Source: a virus. Taken from it: 20,367 nucleotides of DNA. Below the pieces are notes generated by a model. That model was given only the letters and a program-made list of their open reading frames with translations, did not search any database and was not told the origin of the DNA. Location of the stretch: IMG/VR virus record IMGVR_UViG_3300024264_000200, positions 1 to 20,367 of that record; one strand, 5' to 3'. Below are positions 7,261 through 14,124 of the stretch, piece by piece. The number at the start of each line of letters is the position of its first letter. Within the stretch, counting starts at the first letter, position 1. The position numbers and the translations under genes were made by a program.

Positions 7261-9287
7261 CATCCTTCACAGGCTAGGCATTCTTCAGTCTCTATAGGCG
7301 CAGCATTGTCTAGATGTTTCATCATGTCCTCGTATCCTCCGATATATTGTCCTTGTAGGTAAACCTGTGGGACTGTATTAACACTCCTACCTGTTACCTC
7401 CTTAGCAGTCTTGCCCATATCAGTTAGCGATATATATTCAAAAGGTATACCTCTAAGGGATAACTCTTCTTTAGCTAACTCACACCACGGGCAGTCACTC
7501 TTACCATATATAATGCTTCTTGTATCACTTTGCAAGGCTACCCTCTCAACTTTCTCAGATACATTCTCTGCTCTGGATGTAGACTCTGTGCGTAGATAGT
7601 ACAATCCCTTGAGACCACTCTTCCAAGCTTTTAGATGCGTCTTACTCACGTAGCTCTTACTAGCACCAGATGGAAAGAACAGGTTAACAGATTGGCCCTG
7701 ACATATATAAGGCTGTCTATCAGATGCGTGCTTAATTACCCAGTTCTGGTTAAGCTCATCTGCTGTTTTGAATACAGCTTTCTCACCCTCTTTTAGGAAA
7801 GGTAGATGTTGTACAGAACCTTTGTTAGTTATGATTGAAGTCCATGTTGCATCATTGTTTTCTCCACGCTTATCCAGAACCTTACTAAGGTGTTTATTCT
7901 TTACCAAGAAAGAACCAGCCCGTGTTCTATGCGTATACGCATTAGCCTTGAGAGGCTCAATAGACGGGGAAGTAGAAAGTATTATACCTGATGAAGCGTT
8001 AGGGGCTATCGCTAGTAGGTGGGAGTTACGTCTACCCGTACCCTTACCATCTAAGTACTCGCCGCGCTCTTCTGCAAGCTTCCTTGTCTGTTGCAAGGCC
8101 CTTGCTTTTATTGTCATAAAGACAGCCTTGTTTATATCTCTAGCCGCCTCACTCTCCCAAGGTACACCACTCTTTTGTAAGAGGCTGTGGAATCCCATAG
8201 CCCCTAGTCCAAGAGAGCGCTCTTGTTTAGCTGAAAAGACTGCCTTGCTCAGTGCAGGAGGTGCTTGGTTTATGAAGTAGGTCAGAATGTTATCTAGCAT
8301 AGTAATTAAATCCTCTACTATAGTCGTATCTTTCCACTCATCATAGAACTCTAAGTTAAGTGAGGATAAGCAACATACAGCAGTTCTATCTTTACTGGTA
8401 GGTAAGTGTATCTCATTGCATAGGTTGGAACCGTGTATCTTTAATCCCTTATCCTTGAGGGCCTTAGGCATAGCATCATTGGCTGTATCTATGAAGTTCA
8501 GATACGGCTCGCCTGTCCTGAAGCGTACCTCCATTATGCGCTCCCATACCTTACGTGCCTTCAAGGTTTCTTTTACACTATTGTCCTTAGGGTCTCGCAA
8601 CTCATAGTCTTTATCAGCTACCACTGCTTCCATGAACTCATTAGTTACATTGAGGGCGTTATGTATATTCAAAGCCTTGCGCTGCACGTCACCTGTAGGG
8701 ATACGAATGTTTAGGAACTCCATTAAGTCTGGATGATGGACTGACATATAAGCAGCATAGGAACCCTTGCGAGTTTTACCCTGCCTGTAGGCTATCATGT
8801 CAGCATCTACAGTATGTAGGAATGGAATCGGGCCAGGGGCTATATCGGACACAGTTCTAACATTATCCCAATGTCCACCTACGCCACCACCTAACACACT
8901 TAGCCAACGTAGCTCAGTACTATGTTCTATTAATCCCTCTACCGTATCTGGTACGTAAGTAAGAAAGCAGGAGATAGGTAAGCCTTTAGACTTAGGGGCC
9001 TTATCTTTACAGAAAGGATTTACTGGCGCGTTGGATAGGACAGGACTTGAGAACATAAACCATTTTTTACTTGCGTACTCGTATAGTCTTTTAGCCAGAG
9101 CCCTAGTCTCTGCGTTGTCATAGGATGCTATGTTTGTATTAGGGAATGGCCTTGACCATGCCTCTGCCGCCCTTGCGTACCCTTCCTGTGGGGAGGTCTC
9201 ACCTTCTATGAGATAAAAGTCTTTAAGCATACCTATGGCGTACTCTGTCAGTAGCTTATCCCTTTTTTTATTTATTCTTATATTCAT
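7260..9287 (-). CDS. nrdA: Ribonucleotide reductase large subunit with internal glutaredoxin domain
   Basis: This 675-residue catalytic subunit reduces NDPs to dNDPs. Active-site residues are visible: redox Cys107 (PISCF) and Cys305 (AVCCLSS), N288-C290-E292 (NLCNE) for the thiyl-radical site, and the Y563-Y564 radical-transfer pair. The N-terminus starts directly in the catalytic fold, so the roughly 90-residue ATP-cone that gives dATP shut-off in E. coli NrdA is absent. Residues 590-660 are a glutaredoxin domain with CPWC (599-602) and the TVP cis-proline loop (638-640). The last residues then carry C670-x-x-C673, the position of the mobile reductant tail. The domain therefore sits between the catalytic core and the tail. 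GGAG precedes the ATG, which overlaps the primase stop by four bases. Confidence 0.97.
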   Translation of the reverse strand: MNIRINKKRDKLLTEYAIGMLKDFYLIEGETSPQEGYARAAEAWSRPFPNTNIASYDNAETRALAKRLYEYASKKWFMFSSPVLSNAPVNPFCKDKAPKSKGLPISCFLTYVPDTVEGLIEHSTELRWLSVLGGGVGGHWDNVRTVSDIAPGPIPFLHTVDADMIAYRQGKTRKGSYAAYMSVHHPDLMEFLNIRIPTGDVQRKALNIHNALNVTNEFMEAVVADKDYELRDPKDNSVKETLKARKVWERIMEVRFRTGEPYLNFIDTANDAMPKALKDKGLKIHGSNLCNEIHLPTSKDRTAVCCLSSLNLEFYDEWKDTTIVEDLITMLDNILTYFINQAPPALSKAVFSAKQERSLGLGAMGFHSLLQKSGVPWESEAARDINKAVFMTIKARALQQTRKLAEERGEYLDGKGTGRRNSHLLAIAPNASSGIILSTSPSIEPLKANAYTHRTRAGSFLVKNKHLSKVLDKRGENNDATWTSIITNKGSVQHLPFLKEGEKAVFKTADELNQNWVIKHASDRQPYICQGQSVNLFFPSGASKSYVSKTHLKAWKSGLKGLYYLRTESTSRAENVSEKVERVALQSDTRSIIYGKSDCPWCELAKEELSLRGIPFEYISLTDMGKTAKEVTGRSVNTVPQVYLQGQYIGGYEDMMKHLDNAAPIETEECLACEG

Positions 9288-10042
9288 ATATTCTCCATTA
9301 ATTTTCTTATTGTTTTTTTATGAATGAGTTTAGGGTCATCATCTGTTACTATACGCCTGACCTTGACGGGATACAGAGCTAACTTTTTACGCAACTTAAC
9401 ATAAGCAGCATCTCCAGCCTTATCGCTATCAGTCCATATTATAATGTTTGGATAACGGGCTATCCTACTAGCTATAGCAGGGGATATAGCTGTGCCCAGT
9501 ATAGACAGGGTACTATATCCGACTGAATTAACTTTAATAGCGGATAGTATATCTTCTGTTACTACAACGGTATCCATATCAACAGGTAGTTCATACACGG
9601 TAGTTGTAGAGGATTTTATATACTTAGGGCGCTCATTAAATACAGCCCTAGCCAAGAAACCATTCTCTAGGGGTATAAGTACCCGCCTTGTGAATGGGTC
9701 GTATAACATACCATACATCCTGTTAGCATCCTCTGGAAGCAAGCCTGACTGTAGCACCCAAGCATGTGCCTCTGTAGGAACGGACGGGTCAGTCAAAGAT
9801 ATAGCTCTGGAGGGCATAGCCTTCGAAGCCTTGAGACTATGAGTTGCCTTACGTGCCGCTAGTATCTCAGACACGCTACGCTTGCCATGTGGTATAAAGG
9901 TATTGAAGTCCGTACACCTGAAGCAATGGAACCTGATACCAAATCTATTATTAGATATCAGAGCAGAGGGTGAGCTACCACAGCACATAATTTTACGCTT
10001 ACTGTTACAGTCTAAGGCTTTAGCCATATCTTTCCACATCAT
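9284..10042 (-). CDS. Stand-alone TOPRIM DNA primase with zinc-binding N-terminus
   Basis: This 252-residue protein would make RNA primers for the replication fork. A probable zinc site is formed by C20, C21, C40 and C43 (HCFRC at 39-43). The TOPRIM catalytic domain has VVTED with E163 and IIWTDSD with D205 and D207, the conserved metal-binding acidic set. It resembles the primase half of T7 gp4, but the helicase half is encoded separately at 4469-5731. The start ATG at 10042 overlaps the upstream stop as ATGA. There is no strong ribosome site, so translation is probably coupled; the adjacent second ATG at 10039 is an alternative. The 3' end of the gene contains the AT-rich repeat preceding nrdA. 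Confidence 0.9.
   Translation of the reverse strand: MMWKDMAKALDCNSKRKIMCCGSSPSALISNNRFGIRFHCFRCTDFNTFIPHGKRSVSEILAARKATHSLKASKAMPSRAISLTDPSVPTEAHAWVLQSGLLPEDANRMYGMLYDPFTRRVLIPLENGFLARAVFNERPKYIKSSTTTVYELPVDMDTVVVTEDILSAIKVNSVGYSTLSILGTAISPAIASRIARYPNIIIWTDSDKAGDAAYVKLRKKLALYPVKVRRIVTDDDPKLIHKKTIRKLMENI
9299..9335 (-). promoter_or_regulatory. AT-rich leader repeat E at end of primase gene, before nrdA
   Basis: On the minus strand this reads CCCTAAACTCATTCAT and then an A-rich run, matching repeat D before nrdB in the CTCATTCA core. It lies inside the primase coding sequence and ends 12 bases before the nrdA ATG. Presence in coding DNA at the same position relative to the next start supports a functional element (promoter or leader), but the A-rich codons there could also be chance. 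Confidence 0.3.
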
Positions 10043-10377
10043 ATTAAATCCATATCATATAAGTCCTGTTCAGATAAAAAGGACGATACCTTTTCGCTAA
10101 CTAGCATGTAGTACTCATCTTTAGACTCTGCTCTCTCTATCCCAACATAACTATTTATGCGGCCAGAGTCGATATCCTCTGATAAATCTACTAGCCAAGG
10201 TTGATTAGGTATAGCTACCCAACAAGCGTAGAATGGATTGCTAACCCATACCAATTGAATACCTGTATCCTCATAAAATTCTTTATTGAGTGATGGGTTA
10301 TTCATATCTTTAAGTCTGACGATACTAGCAGTTAATTTAACTTTATCATCGAAGTGTTCGTAATTTATTTTAGGCAT
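10039..10377 (-). CDS. Unrecognised small protein upstream of primase
   Basis: This is a 112-residue acidic protein beginning MPKINYEHFDDKVKLTAS. It is soluble and mixed alpha/beta in appearance, with a tryptophan-rich centre (VWVSNPFYACW near residues 43-53, QPWL near 58-61). It has no recognised domain. GGAGAG lies five bases before the ATG. The gene overlaps the end of the preceding gene by eight bases and shares an ATGA junction with primase. Tight coupling to primase may indicate a related role, but nothing in the sequence shows one. Confidence 0.8.
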   Translation of the reverse strand: MPKINYEHFDDKVKLTASIVRLKDMNNPSLNKEFYEDTGIQLVWVSNPFYACWVAIPNQPWLVDLSEDIDSGRINSYVGIERAESKDEYYMLVSEKVSSFLSEQDLYDMDLI

Positions 10378-10621
10378 AGTTCTCTCCAGTTTTAATAATA
10401 GGTTCTATACGGTCTGTGACCATGTTAAATTCTAAGGGATGACCTGCGGCAACATTCAGTGCATTTATAATTGACTGCGTATCATTATTAAATTCTAAAC
10501 AATCAATCTTAGGGTCAGTCATATACTTTGATATTGTTTCAGCCTCCTTCATAGTTGCTACGTGGATACCGTGGTGGGTATCCTCAGTATCGAAGTCTAA
10601 TACTCTGTAAATTTTAGTCAT
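10370..10621 (-). CDS. Small protein of unknown function (start corrected)
   Basis: This 83-residue protein begins MTKIYRVLDFDTEDTHHG. A longer frame exists from a TTG at 10642, but AAGGAG lies seven bases before the ATG at 10621 and overlaps the previous stop. I therefore take 10621 as the start. The protein is acidic and soluble, without Cys pairs or membrane segments, and I do not recognise it. It belongs to the run of small genes preceding primase. Confidence 0.8.
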   Translation of the reverse strand: MTKIYRVLDFDTEDTHHGIHVATMKEAETISKYMTDPKIDCLEFNNDTQSIINALNVAAGHPLEFNMVTDRIEPIIKTGENYA

Positions 10622-10631
10622 AGTTTTCTCC

Positions 10632-10949
10632 TTAAAGTTCAAAGGGGTTACGCGCAGGGTTATCCTCGCAGAATTCTATTTCGTATTGTCTGTCCGTGGC
10701 TTCTCGACGCAAGTCAGTTATGGCTTCTTCAAGCTCAGTGTCATCAATAGCCCTTCCATACTCTTCTTTATAATATTGCTTACGCATGTTAGCGAATATA
10801 ATGGCCGTTTTCGTAGCCCAATCCTCCACAGCGTCCTCAGCTTTTAAGAAGTCTAAGTCATTGAGGCCTTGATAGAATAATTCTTGGTCATCAATTAACT
10901 CAACTAGTAAACACTTGAGGTCTACTATCTCATTTATTTTATAAGTCAT
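10632..10949 (-). CDS. Small acidic helical protein of unknown function
   Basis: This is a 105-residue, strongly acidic, probably all-helical protein beginning MTYKINEIVDLKCLL, with a charged helix around residues 55-95. No family is recognised. AAGGA lies upstream of the ATG, overlapping the end of the preceding zinc-binding-like gene. Small acidic early phage proteins often bind host enzymes, but that is only a general analogy here. Confidence 0.8.
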   Translation of the reverse strand: MTYKINEIVDLKCLLVELIDDQELFYQGLNDLDFLKAEDAVEDWATKTAIIFANMRKQYYKEEYGRAIDDTELEEAITDLRREATDRQYEIEFCEDNPARNPFEL

Positions 10950-11210
10950 TTAGTTCCTTTCTTTTGATACTTGTTCTTGATGAGTGCACCAGTCACATAC
11001 TATATGGTTATCCTTAAGCGAATAGTCAAGGGTAGCATCCCCACATTTATCACATTCCATCAGCTGACAGTCACGGCAAATGTAACCTTTGTATAGGGGC
11101 GCACCTTCTCCAGCTTGCCGCTCACATGGGATGGAATCTAAGTCTAAGGGACCCCCGCAATCTATACACCACGTATAGTCCTCTATGATTTCGTATTCTA
11201 ATTTATACAT
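10950..11210 (-). CDS. Small protein with four CxxC pairs, probable zinc-binding
   Basis: This 86-residue protein contains C15-x2-C18, C45-x2-C48, C53-x2-C56 and C72-x2-C75, plus C29. The four pairs are enough for two treble-clef or zinc-ribbon-like knuckles. The N-terminus is acidic. AGGGAG lies upstream of the ATG. Proteins of this shape often bind nucleic acid or another protein, but no specific family can be named. It lies among small early genes and is followed directly by the 105-residue acidic protein. Confidence 0.85.
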   Translation of the reverse strand: MYKLEYEIIEDYTWCIDCGGPLDLDSIPCERQAGEGAPLYKGYICRDCQLMECDKCGDATLDYSLKDNHIVCDWCTHQEQVSKERN

Positions 11211-11219
11211 AAGTTCTCC

Positions 11220-11441
11220 CTAACAAGGTTCTAGCTGTTGTACTTCACCGAATTTACCACTATCGATGAGACTATGGACAACCTCTGTCCAATTACGAAA
11301 ATAGTCTTTGGTTTCATAGCACCAATTATCCAGTATACCCTCGTCCTCGTCATAACATACATGTATATTATCTTCAGGGGTGAGTACACCATAGCACCAA
11401 ACTTCTTGGTCTTTATACTTTATGATTACTTTATTACTCAT
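11220..11441 (-). CDS. Small acidic protein of unknown function
   Basis: This 73-residue protein begins MSNKVIIKYKDQEVWCYG. It is rich in Asp, Glu and Trp, with three scattered Cys but no CxxC pair. GAGGAG at the end of the preceding 49-residue gene serves as ribosome site. No family is recognised. The 111-residue neighbour at 11602-11937 has a similar Asp/Glu/Trp-rich style, so the two could be distant relatives; this is an impression, not an alignment. Confidence 0.75.
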   Translation of the reverse strand: MSNKVIIKYKDQEVWCYGVLTPEDNIHVCYDEDEGILDNWCYETKDYFRNWTEVVHSLIDSGKFGEVQQLEPC

Positions 11442-11442
11442 A

Positions 11443-11592
11443 TTACTTCTCCTCTATAATTCTATAGTTACTATACTTTTTACCTGTTGCTAATTTACTA
11501 GCGTAAATTTTAGCAGATTCTCTGCTAGTAAAATTAAATTTAACAGGCTCCCACGCTTGGAACTCGTTGTTATATCCTAATATTAAATACAT
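11443..11592 (-). CDS. 49-residue small protein
   Basis: This short frame encodes MYLILGYNNEFQAWEPVK and continues to IIEEK, 49 residues in all, rich in Lys, Tyr and Ser. GGAG lies seven bases before the ATG, and the stop is one base before the ATG of the next gene. It fills the gap between two other early genes precisely. The second half (around TSRESAKIYASKLATGKK) is helical and basic. No function can be assigned. Confidence 0.75.
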   Translation of the reverse strand: MYLILGYNNEFQAWEPVKFNFTSRESAKIYASKLATGKKYSNYRIIEEK

Positions 11593-11601
11593 ATTACTCT
11601 C

Positions 11602-11937
11602 CTATATATTATCAGCATAGTCAGACCATAAAAACTCTGTGTTATAATCTCGCATGTTCATTTCTATGTCGAATTCAGTTACTTCACAGCACCAGATTGT
11701 ATCGCCCTCTTCTGTTAGCTCCTGCCAATAGTCCGCGTCGTAGTCTTTGCCGTTAAACTTGAATGCTATAACGCAATCCTCGAAGGGTAATCCTGGATTA
11801 CCTTGTATTTCTTTTCGAAGTAGCTCAAGAGTCATGTCACACACTATGGACAGGTCAGTGTGGCTAAATAGTTCGTTATGCGTACCCGTTAGCAGTTGTT
11901 CTACTGTTTTGTTAATTGCTTCTTTTAGTTTAGTCAT
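11602..11937 (-). CDS. Acidic early-region protein of unknown function
   Basis: This 111-residue protein begins MTKLKEAINKTVEQLLTG. The N-terminal half is helical; the C-terminal half is very acidic with many aromatic residues (DYDADYW, DTIWCCEVTEFD). AAGGA lies eight bases before the ATG. The gene overlaps the stop of the 35-residue membrane peptide by eight bases. The acidic, aromatic C-terminus could be DNA-mimic-like, but this is weak. No family is recognised. Confidence 0.8.
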   Translation of the reverse strand: MTKLKEAINKTVEQLLTGTHNELFSHTDLSIVCDMTLELLRKEIQGNPGLPFEDCVIAFKFNGKDYDADYWQELTEEGDTIWCCEVTEFDIEMNMRDYNTEFLWSDYADNI

Positions 11938-12037
11938 GGCTTTCTTCCTTTTTAATGTAGTAGTTATAGAATACTTTGGTAAGATAGCAGGTAAATACTA
12001 TACCATACGCTATTTCTGATAATAGTTGTGCTGACAT
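11930..12037 (-). CDS. 35-residue single-pass membrane peptide
   Basis: This short frame encodes MSAQLLSEIAYGIVFTCYL and continues into a basic tail, KKEESHD. Residues 5-27 are hydrophobic and aromatic, and the tail carries lysines. GGAGAG lies eight bases before the ATG, and the end overlaps the next ATG by eight bases. AT-rich repeat A is directly upstream, so it may be the first gene of a transcription unit. Function unknown; membrane location is inferred. Confidence 0.65.
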   Translation of the reverse strand: MSAQLLSEIAYGIVFTCYLTKVFYNYYIKKEESHD

Positions 12038-12060
12038 ATACAATTCTCTCCATTGTTGTT

Positions 12061-12096
12061 AATATTTTTTATTGAAATTATGTAAATGAATACAGG
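12061..12096 (-). promoter_or_regulatory. AT-rich leader repeat A
   Basis: On the minus strand this reads CCTGTATTCATTTACATAAT followed by TTCAATAAAAAAT. It matches repeats B (13891-13927) and C (14125-14161) over about 30 bases. It ends 24 bases before the ATG at 12037. A -35-like TTTACA with a 17-base spacer precedes a poor -10 (ATTAAC). It is a candidate promoter or other transcription or translation signal. Confidence 0.5.
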
Positions 12097-12104
12097 CGTA
12101 CTCA

Positions 12105-12214
12105 TACCCTACCTAGTACTATAGCCAGACCTATAGTATCTTGTCACATTACTCTTGCGCTCTCGCTTCATGGATTGCAGACAGTCCATAGCGGTTATAG
12201 TACAAGATAGGGTA
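12105..12214. other. Long imperfect inverted repeat with alternative pairings, probable structured RNA
   Basis: Arms 105-126 and 193-214 (offsets from 12000) pair over 22 positions: 19 Watson-Crick, one GU and two mismatches, reading the plus strand. A perfect 8-bp hairpin TACTATAG/CTATAGTA (12117-12124 with 12131-12138) competes with the outer stem. TATCTTGT at 12137-12144 can pair perfectly with ACAAGATA at 12202-12209, which is a third option. A further 8-bp hairpin ATGGATTG/CAGTCCAT, with one GU on the plus strand, is at 12170-12189. The block lies between two genes and just upstream of repeat A. No T-run follows on either strand. It is not a recognised RNA family. Confidence 0.55.
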
Positions 12215-12223
12215 GTTGTTGTT

Positions 12224-12856
12224 TTAACAGTTTTTAAATACTACGCTATCAACTAGATTGTAGAAGGTATCTGATTTGATGCAGTAAGTCCAACCTAATG
12301 AGTTAGGCGGGAAGTCCCAATCTTCTATCCTTTGTAGTCTACTATAAGAAGAGATAACGTCCCCCGTCCCGTTTTCGATTAGTTCTATTCCAGGCGCTCT
12401 GGTGGTGACAAATACACCGTAGTTGTTGTTTACTACTTCAAGTAGTAGGTAGCTGTGTTGCTCTCTTACATAACCTAGCTCTTGCACAAATGTGTAAAAA
12501 TGTTTATCACTGACAGCGTAAGCGAATTCCTTTCTACCGTCATAGCACCCCTCTAGTATTACTATTTCATCTGACCTGTACTGGCTAAGGAAGTGATGCA
12601 AGAAGCGTTTATTTGCTGATATAGATTTTTCAGTTGCTTCTAATGTATTCTCCCCATGTTCAAACCAGTCAGCACCATCAATTGAAAATATAACTACGTT
12701 AGTTAGGCTATGCTTATAAAAGTTTTCAAGAGATGGGAAGTTACTTTTATTGTATGGTGTATTATTTACTTGCACGATTGTTTTAGTCATTTGTTTACGT
12801 CTTTCCTCATATTGTGATAGGTTTATTGTTTCTAGTTTTATGTTATTATTAGTCAT
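12224..12856 (-). CDS. Unrecognised early-region protein (start corrected)
   Basis: This 210-residue protein begins MTNNNIKLETINLSQYEE. The frame stays open further upstream to 12943, but that stretch overlaps a better small gene. GGAG lies seven bases before the ATG at 12856, so I use that start; Met at 12790 (MTKTIVQVNN) is an alternative. The protein is soluble with no clear motif: FSIDGADWFEHGE, EIVILEGCYDG and a tryptophan-containing C-terminus are visible. It overlaps the preceding 44-residue gene by eight bases. The inverted repeat at 12105-12214 begins ten bases after its stop. Confidence 0.78.
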   Translation of the reverse strand: MTNNNIKLETINLSQYEERRKQMTKTIVQVNNTPYNKSNFPSLENFYKHSLTNVVIFSIDGADWFEHGENTLEATEKSISANKRFLHHFLSQYRSDEIVILEGCYDGRKEFAYAVSDKHFYTFVQELGYVREQHSYLLLEVVNNNYGVFVTTRAPGIELIENGTGDVISSYSRLQRIEDWDFPPNSLGWTYCIKSDTFYNLVDSVVFKNC

Positions 12857-12983
12857 TGTCACTCTCCATGATTTGATTGACTGGTGTATTGTATAGCTCA
12901 GACACGTCAGGCATGTCAAGCCAGTCGTCACTATATAATTCATTTAATTGTTTTTCTGATATTAGTAATGTTGCGTTGCTCAT
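12849..12983 (-). CDS. 44-residue acidic small protein
   Basis: This short frame encodes MSNATLLISEKQLNELYSDD and ends NQIMESDND. It is acidic and probably helical. The ATG overlaps the previous stop as ATGA, and TGGAGG lies upstream within the end of the coiled-coil gene. Its 3' end contains the ribosome site and start of the 210-residue gene. This phase fits the local gene packing better than the N-terminal extension of the 12224 frame. Function unknown. Confidence 0.72.
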   Translation of the reverse strand: MSNATLLISEKQLNELYSDDWLDMPDVSELYNTPVNQIMESDND

Positions 12984-13621
12984 TTGTTAGCCTCCAGCTC
13001 TTTGAAAAATGTTTCTAGTTCATCCATACCCTCATAAAATTCATCTGTTGTTTCTACATGTGGTATAACCTCATTGCCAAGGAAGTAAACGAAATTATTT
13101 ACTAGCTCTTCACCAGTCATATCAAGCGCACTCATACCTAAGCCAATTCCCGACTCTTGTGAAGAAGCCTCAACAAATTGCATAGCTTGCAAGGGTGTTA
13201 TGTTATGACTATCTAGCCACTCATAACACTTATCATGACCAATGATATAATAGCAATGGTTAAATGCGAAGTGTTGTAAGTCGCTGATGTTACTATTATC
13301 TAATGGATATTCGCAAACCACGTCCAGGGCGTGCTTTCTTAGTTCAGTAATAGCACTAAGGAATTTAGACAGTCTCGCATTACGCTCAATTCTCTGGCGT
13401 TCTGCAACTATACGGCGCTCTTCTGCTAACTTGCGCTGGTTCTCTTCCTCCTCAGCTTTCTTATAGGTTGTTAGTTCTCTCTTGGTCTCCTTTAGACGGC
13501 TATCAGTGGCAAGCGCTAGTTGCTCCATAGCATATGCTTTGTTGTTAGCGTTATACAATTCTATTTCTAAGTCTTTTAGACGTGTTTTGTTTGTTATTGT
13601 ATTTAGCAGGTTCTTTAACAT
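12980..13621 (-). CDS. Coiled-coil early-region protein
   Basis: This is a 213-residue protein. Residues 10-90 are a long charged coiled coil with an Arg/Glu-rich core (AEERRIVAERQRIERNAR around residues 65-82). The C-terminal half is a separate domain with aromatic helices (HFAFNHCYYIIGHDKCYEWL around 117-136) and an acidic tail. No family is recognised. GGGAGAG lies six bases before the ATG. Coiled-coil early proteins may oligomerise or bind host complexes, but no specific role can be shown. Confidence 0.82.
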   Translation of the reverse strand: MLKNLLNTITNKTRLKDLEIELYNANNKAYAMEQLALATDSRLKETKRELTTYKKAEEEENQRKLAEERRIVAERQRIERNARLSKFLSAITELRKHALDVVCEYPLDNSNISDLQHFAFNHCYYIIGHDKCYEWLDSHNITPLQAMQFVEASSQESGIGLGMSALDMTGEELVNNFVYFLGNEVIPHVETTDEFYEGMDELETFFKELEANK

Positions 13622-13622
13622 G

Positions 13623-13874
13623 TTATTCTCTCCCTATATAATTGATGTCTATATCAGTTGTGTTACGCATAAAGCTTAACATTGTCTCAACAGTATCTAT
13701 GGTATTACTAAATGCCCAGTCATAACTAACTATATTACTTTTGTCACTACGTTTTGCTTGTCTTATATATGTTAGTGCTTTATCGAATTCTTTGTATTTA
13801 AGGAAACTATAGGATACGTGTAGCATTTCATTTTTATATATGTATTTAACTGTTATTGTGTGTACTGTTGCCAT
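13623..13874 (-). CDS. Small protein of unknown function
   Basis: This 83-residue protein begins MATVHTITVKYIYKNEML and is mixed beta then helical, slightly basic in the middle (YIRQAKRSDK). It is preceded by AT-rich repeat B, which ends 17 bases before its ATG. The ribosome site AGAAAG is weak. It appears to be the first gene of the unit running on through the coiled-coil gene. No family is recognised. Confidence 0.75.
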   Translation of the reverse strand: MATVHTITVKYIYKNEMLHVSYSFLKYKEFDKALTYIRQAKRSDKSNIVSYDWAFSNTIDTVETMLSFMRNTTDIDINYIGRE

Positions 13875-13890
13875 TGGCTTACTTTCTATT

Positions 13891-13927
13891 GTTATTTTTT
13901 ACTAAAATTACTTGATTGAATTCAGGG
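13891..13927 (-). promoter_or_regulatory. AT-rich leader repeat B
   Basis: On the minus strand this reads CCCTGAATTCAATCAAGTAA followed by TTTTAGTAAAAAATAAC. It shares GAATTCAATCA, then TAATTT and AAAAAAT, with repeat C. It sits immediately before the 83-residue gene and just after the stop of the 27-residue peptide gene. Candidate promoter or leader element. Confidence 0.5.
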
Positions 13928-13930
13928 TTA

Positions 13931-14014
13931 TCACCCAAATATATGTACTACTAAACAATTTAGAATTGTAAAAGGTATCATAAAACTTAGTATAATAATA
14001 TCATCTGTACTCAT
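13931..14014 (-). CDS. 27-residue hydrophobic peptide
   Basis: This short frame encodes MSTDDIIILSFMIPFTILNC and then LVVHIFG. Residues 6-26 could span a membrane. GGAG lies seven bases before the ATG, with TAATGGAGAATGCA upstream. A 6-bp hairpin GAAGCT/AGCTTC at 14034-14048 precedes the ribosome site. If real, it is the first gene after the long non-coding stretch. The tiny size limits confidence. Confidence 0.5.
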   Translation of the reverse strand: MSTDDIIILSFMIPFTILNCLVVHIFG

Positions 14015-14077
14015 TGCATTCTCCATTAATAATTGAAGCTGAAAGCTTCATAAACATAAACTTCTTAATCATTACAT

Positions 14078-14111
14078 CGCGACGCGCGAAGCGCGGAGCG
14101 TTTTTTTTTTT
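14078..14111 (+). terminator. Intrinsic terminator-like hairpin on the plus strand
   Basis: The stem CGC-GA-CGCGC / GCGCG-GA-GCG closes a GAA loop: five GC pairs at the loop, a tandem G-A mismatch (the sheared type, which is stable), then three more GC pairs. Eleven T residues follow immediately on the plus strand. This is the classic form of a factor-independent terminator for rightward transcription, yet no rightward gene is seen. On the minus strand the same DNA would be an A-tract followed by a hairpin in an early leader. Confidence 0.6.
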
Positions 14112-14124
14112 CTCGAAATGAGAT

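Noticed and set aside
7768-8280. 170-codon plus-strand frame inside nrdA
   Set aside because: It lies wholly opposite the conserved catalytic core of NrdA and has no recognisable domain; it is a shadow frame.
12105-12214. tRNA reading of the inverted repeat
   Set aside because: End pairing and length suggested it, but there is no T-loop sequence, no D-loop GG and no anticodon stem of correct length on either strand.
12857-12943. N-terminal extension of the 12224 gene
   Set aside because: It lacks a ribosome site and overlaps the 44-residue gene, which has both a good ribosome site and an ATGA junction.
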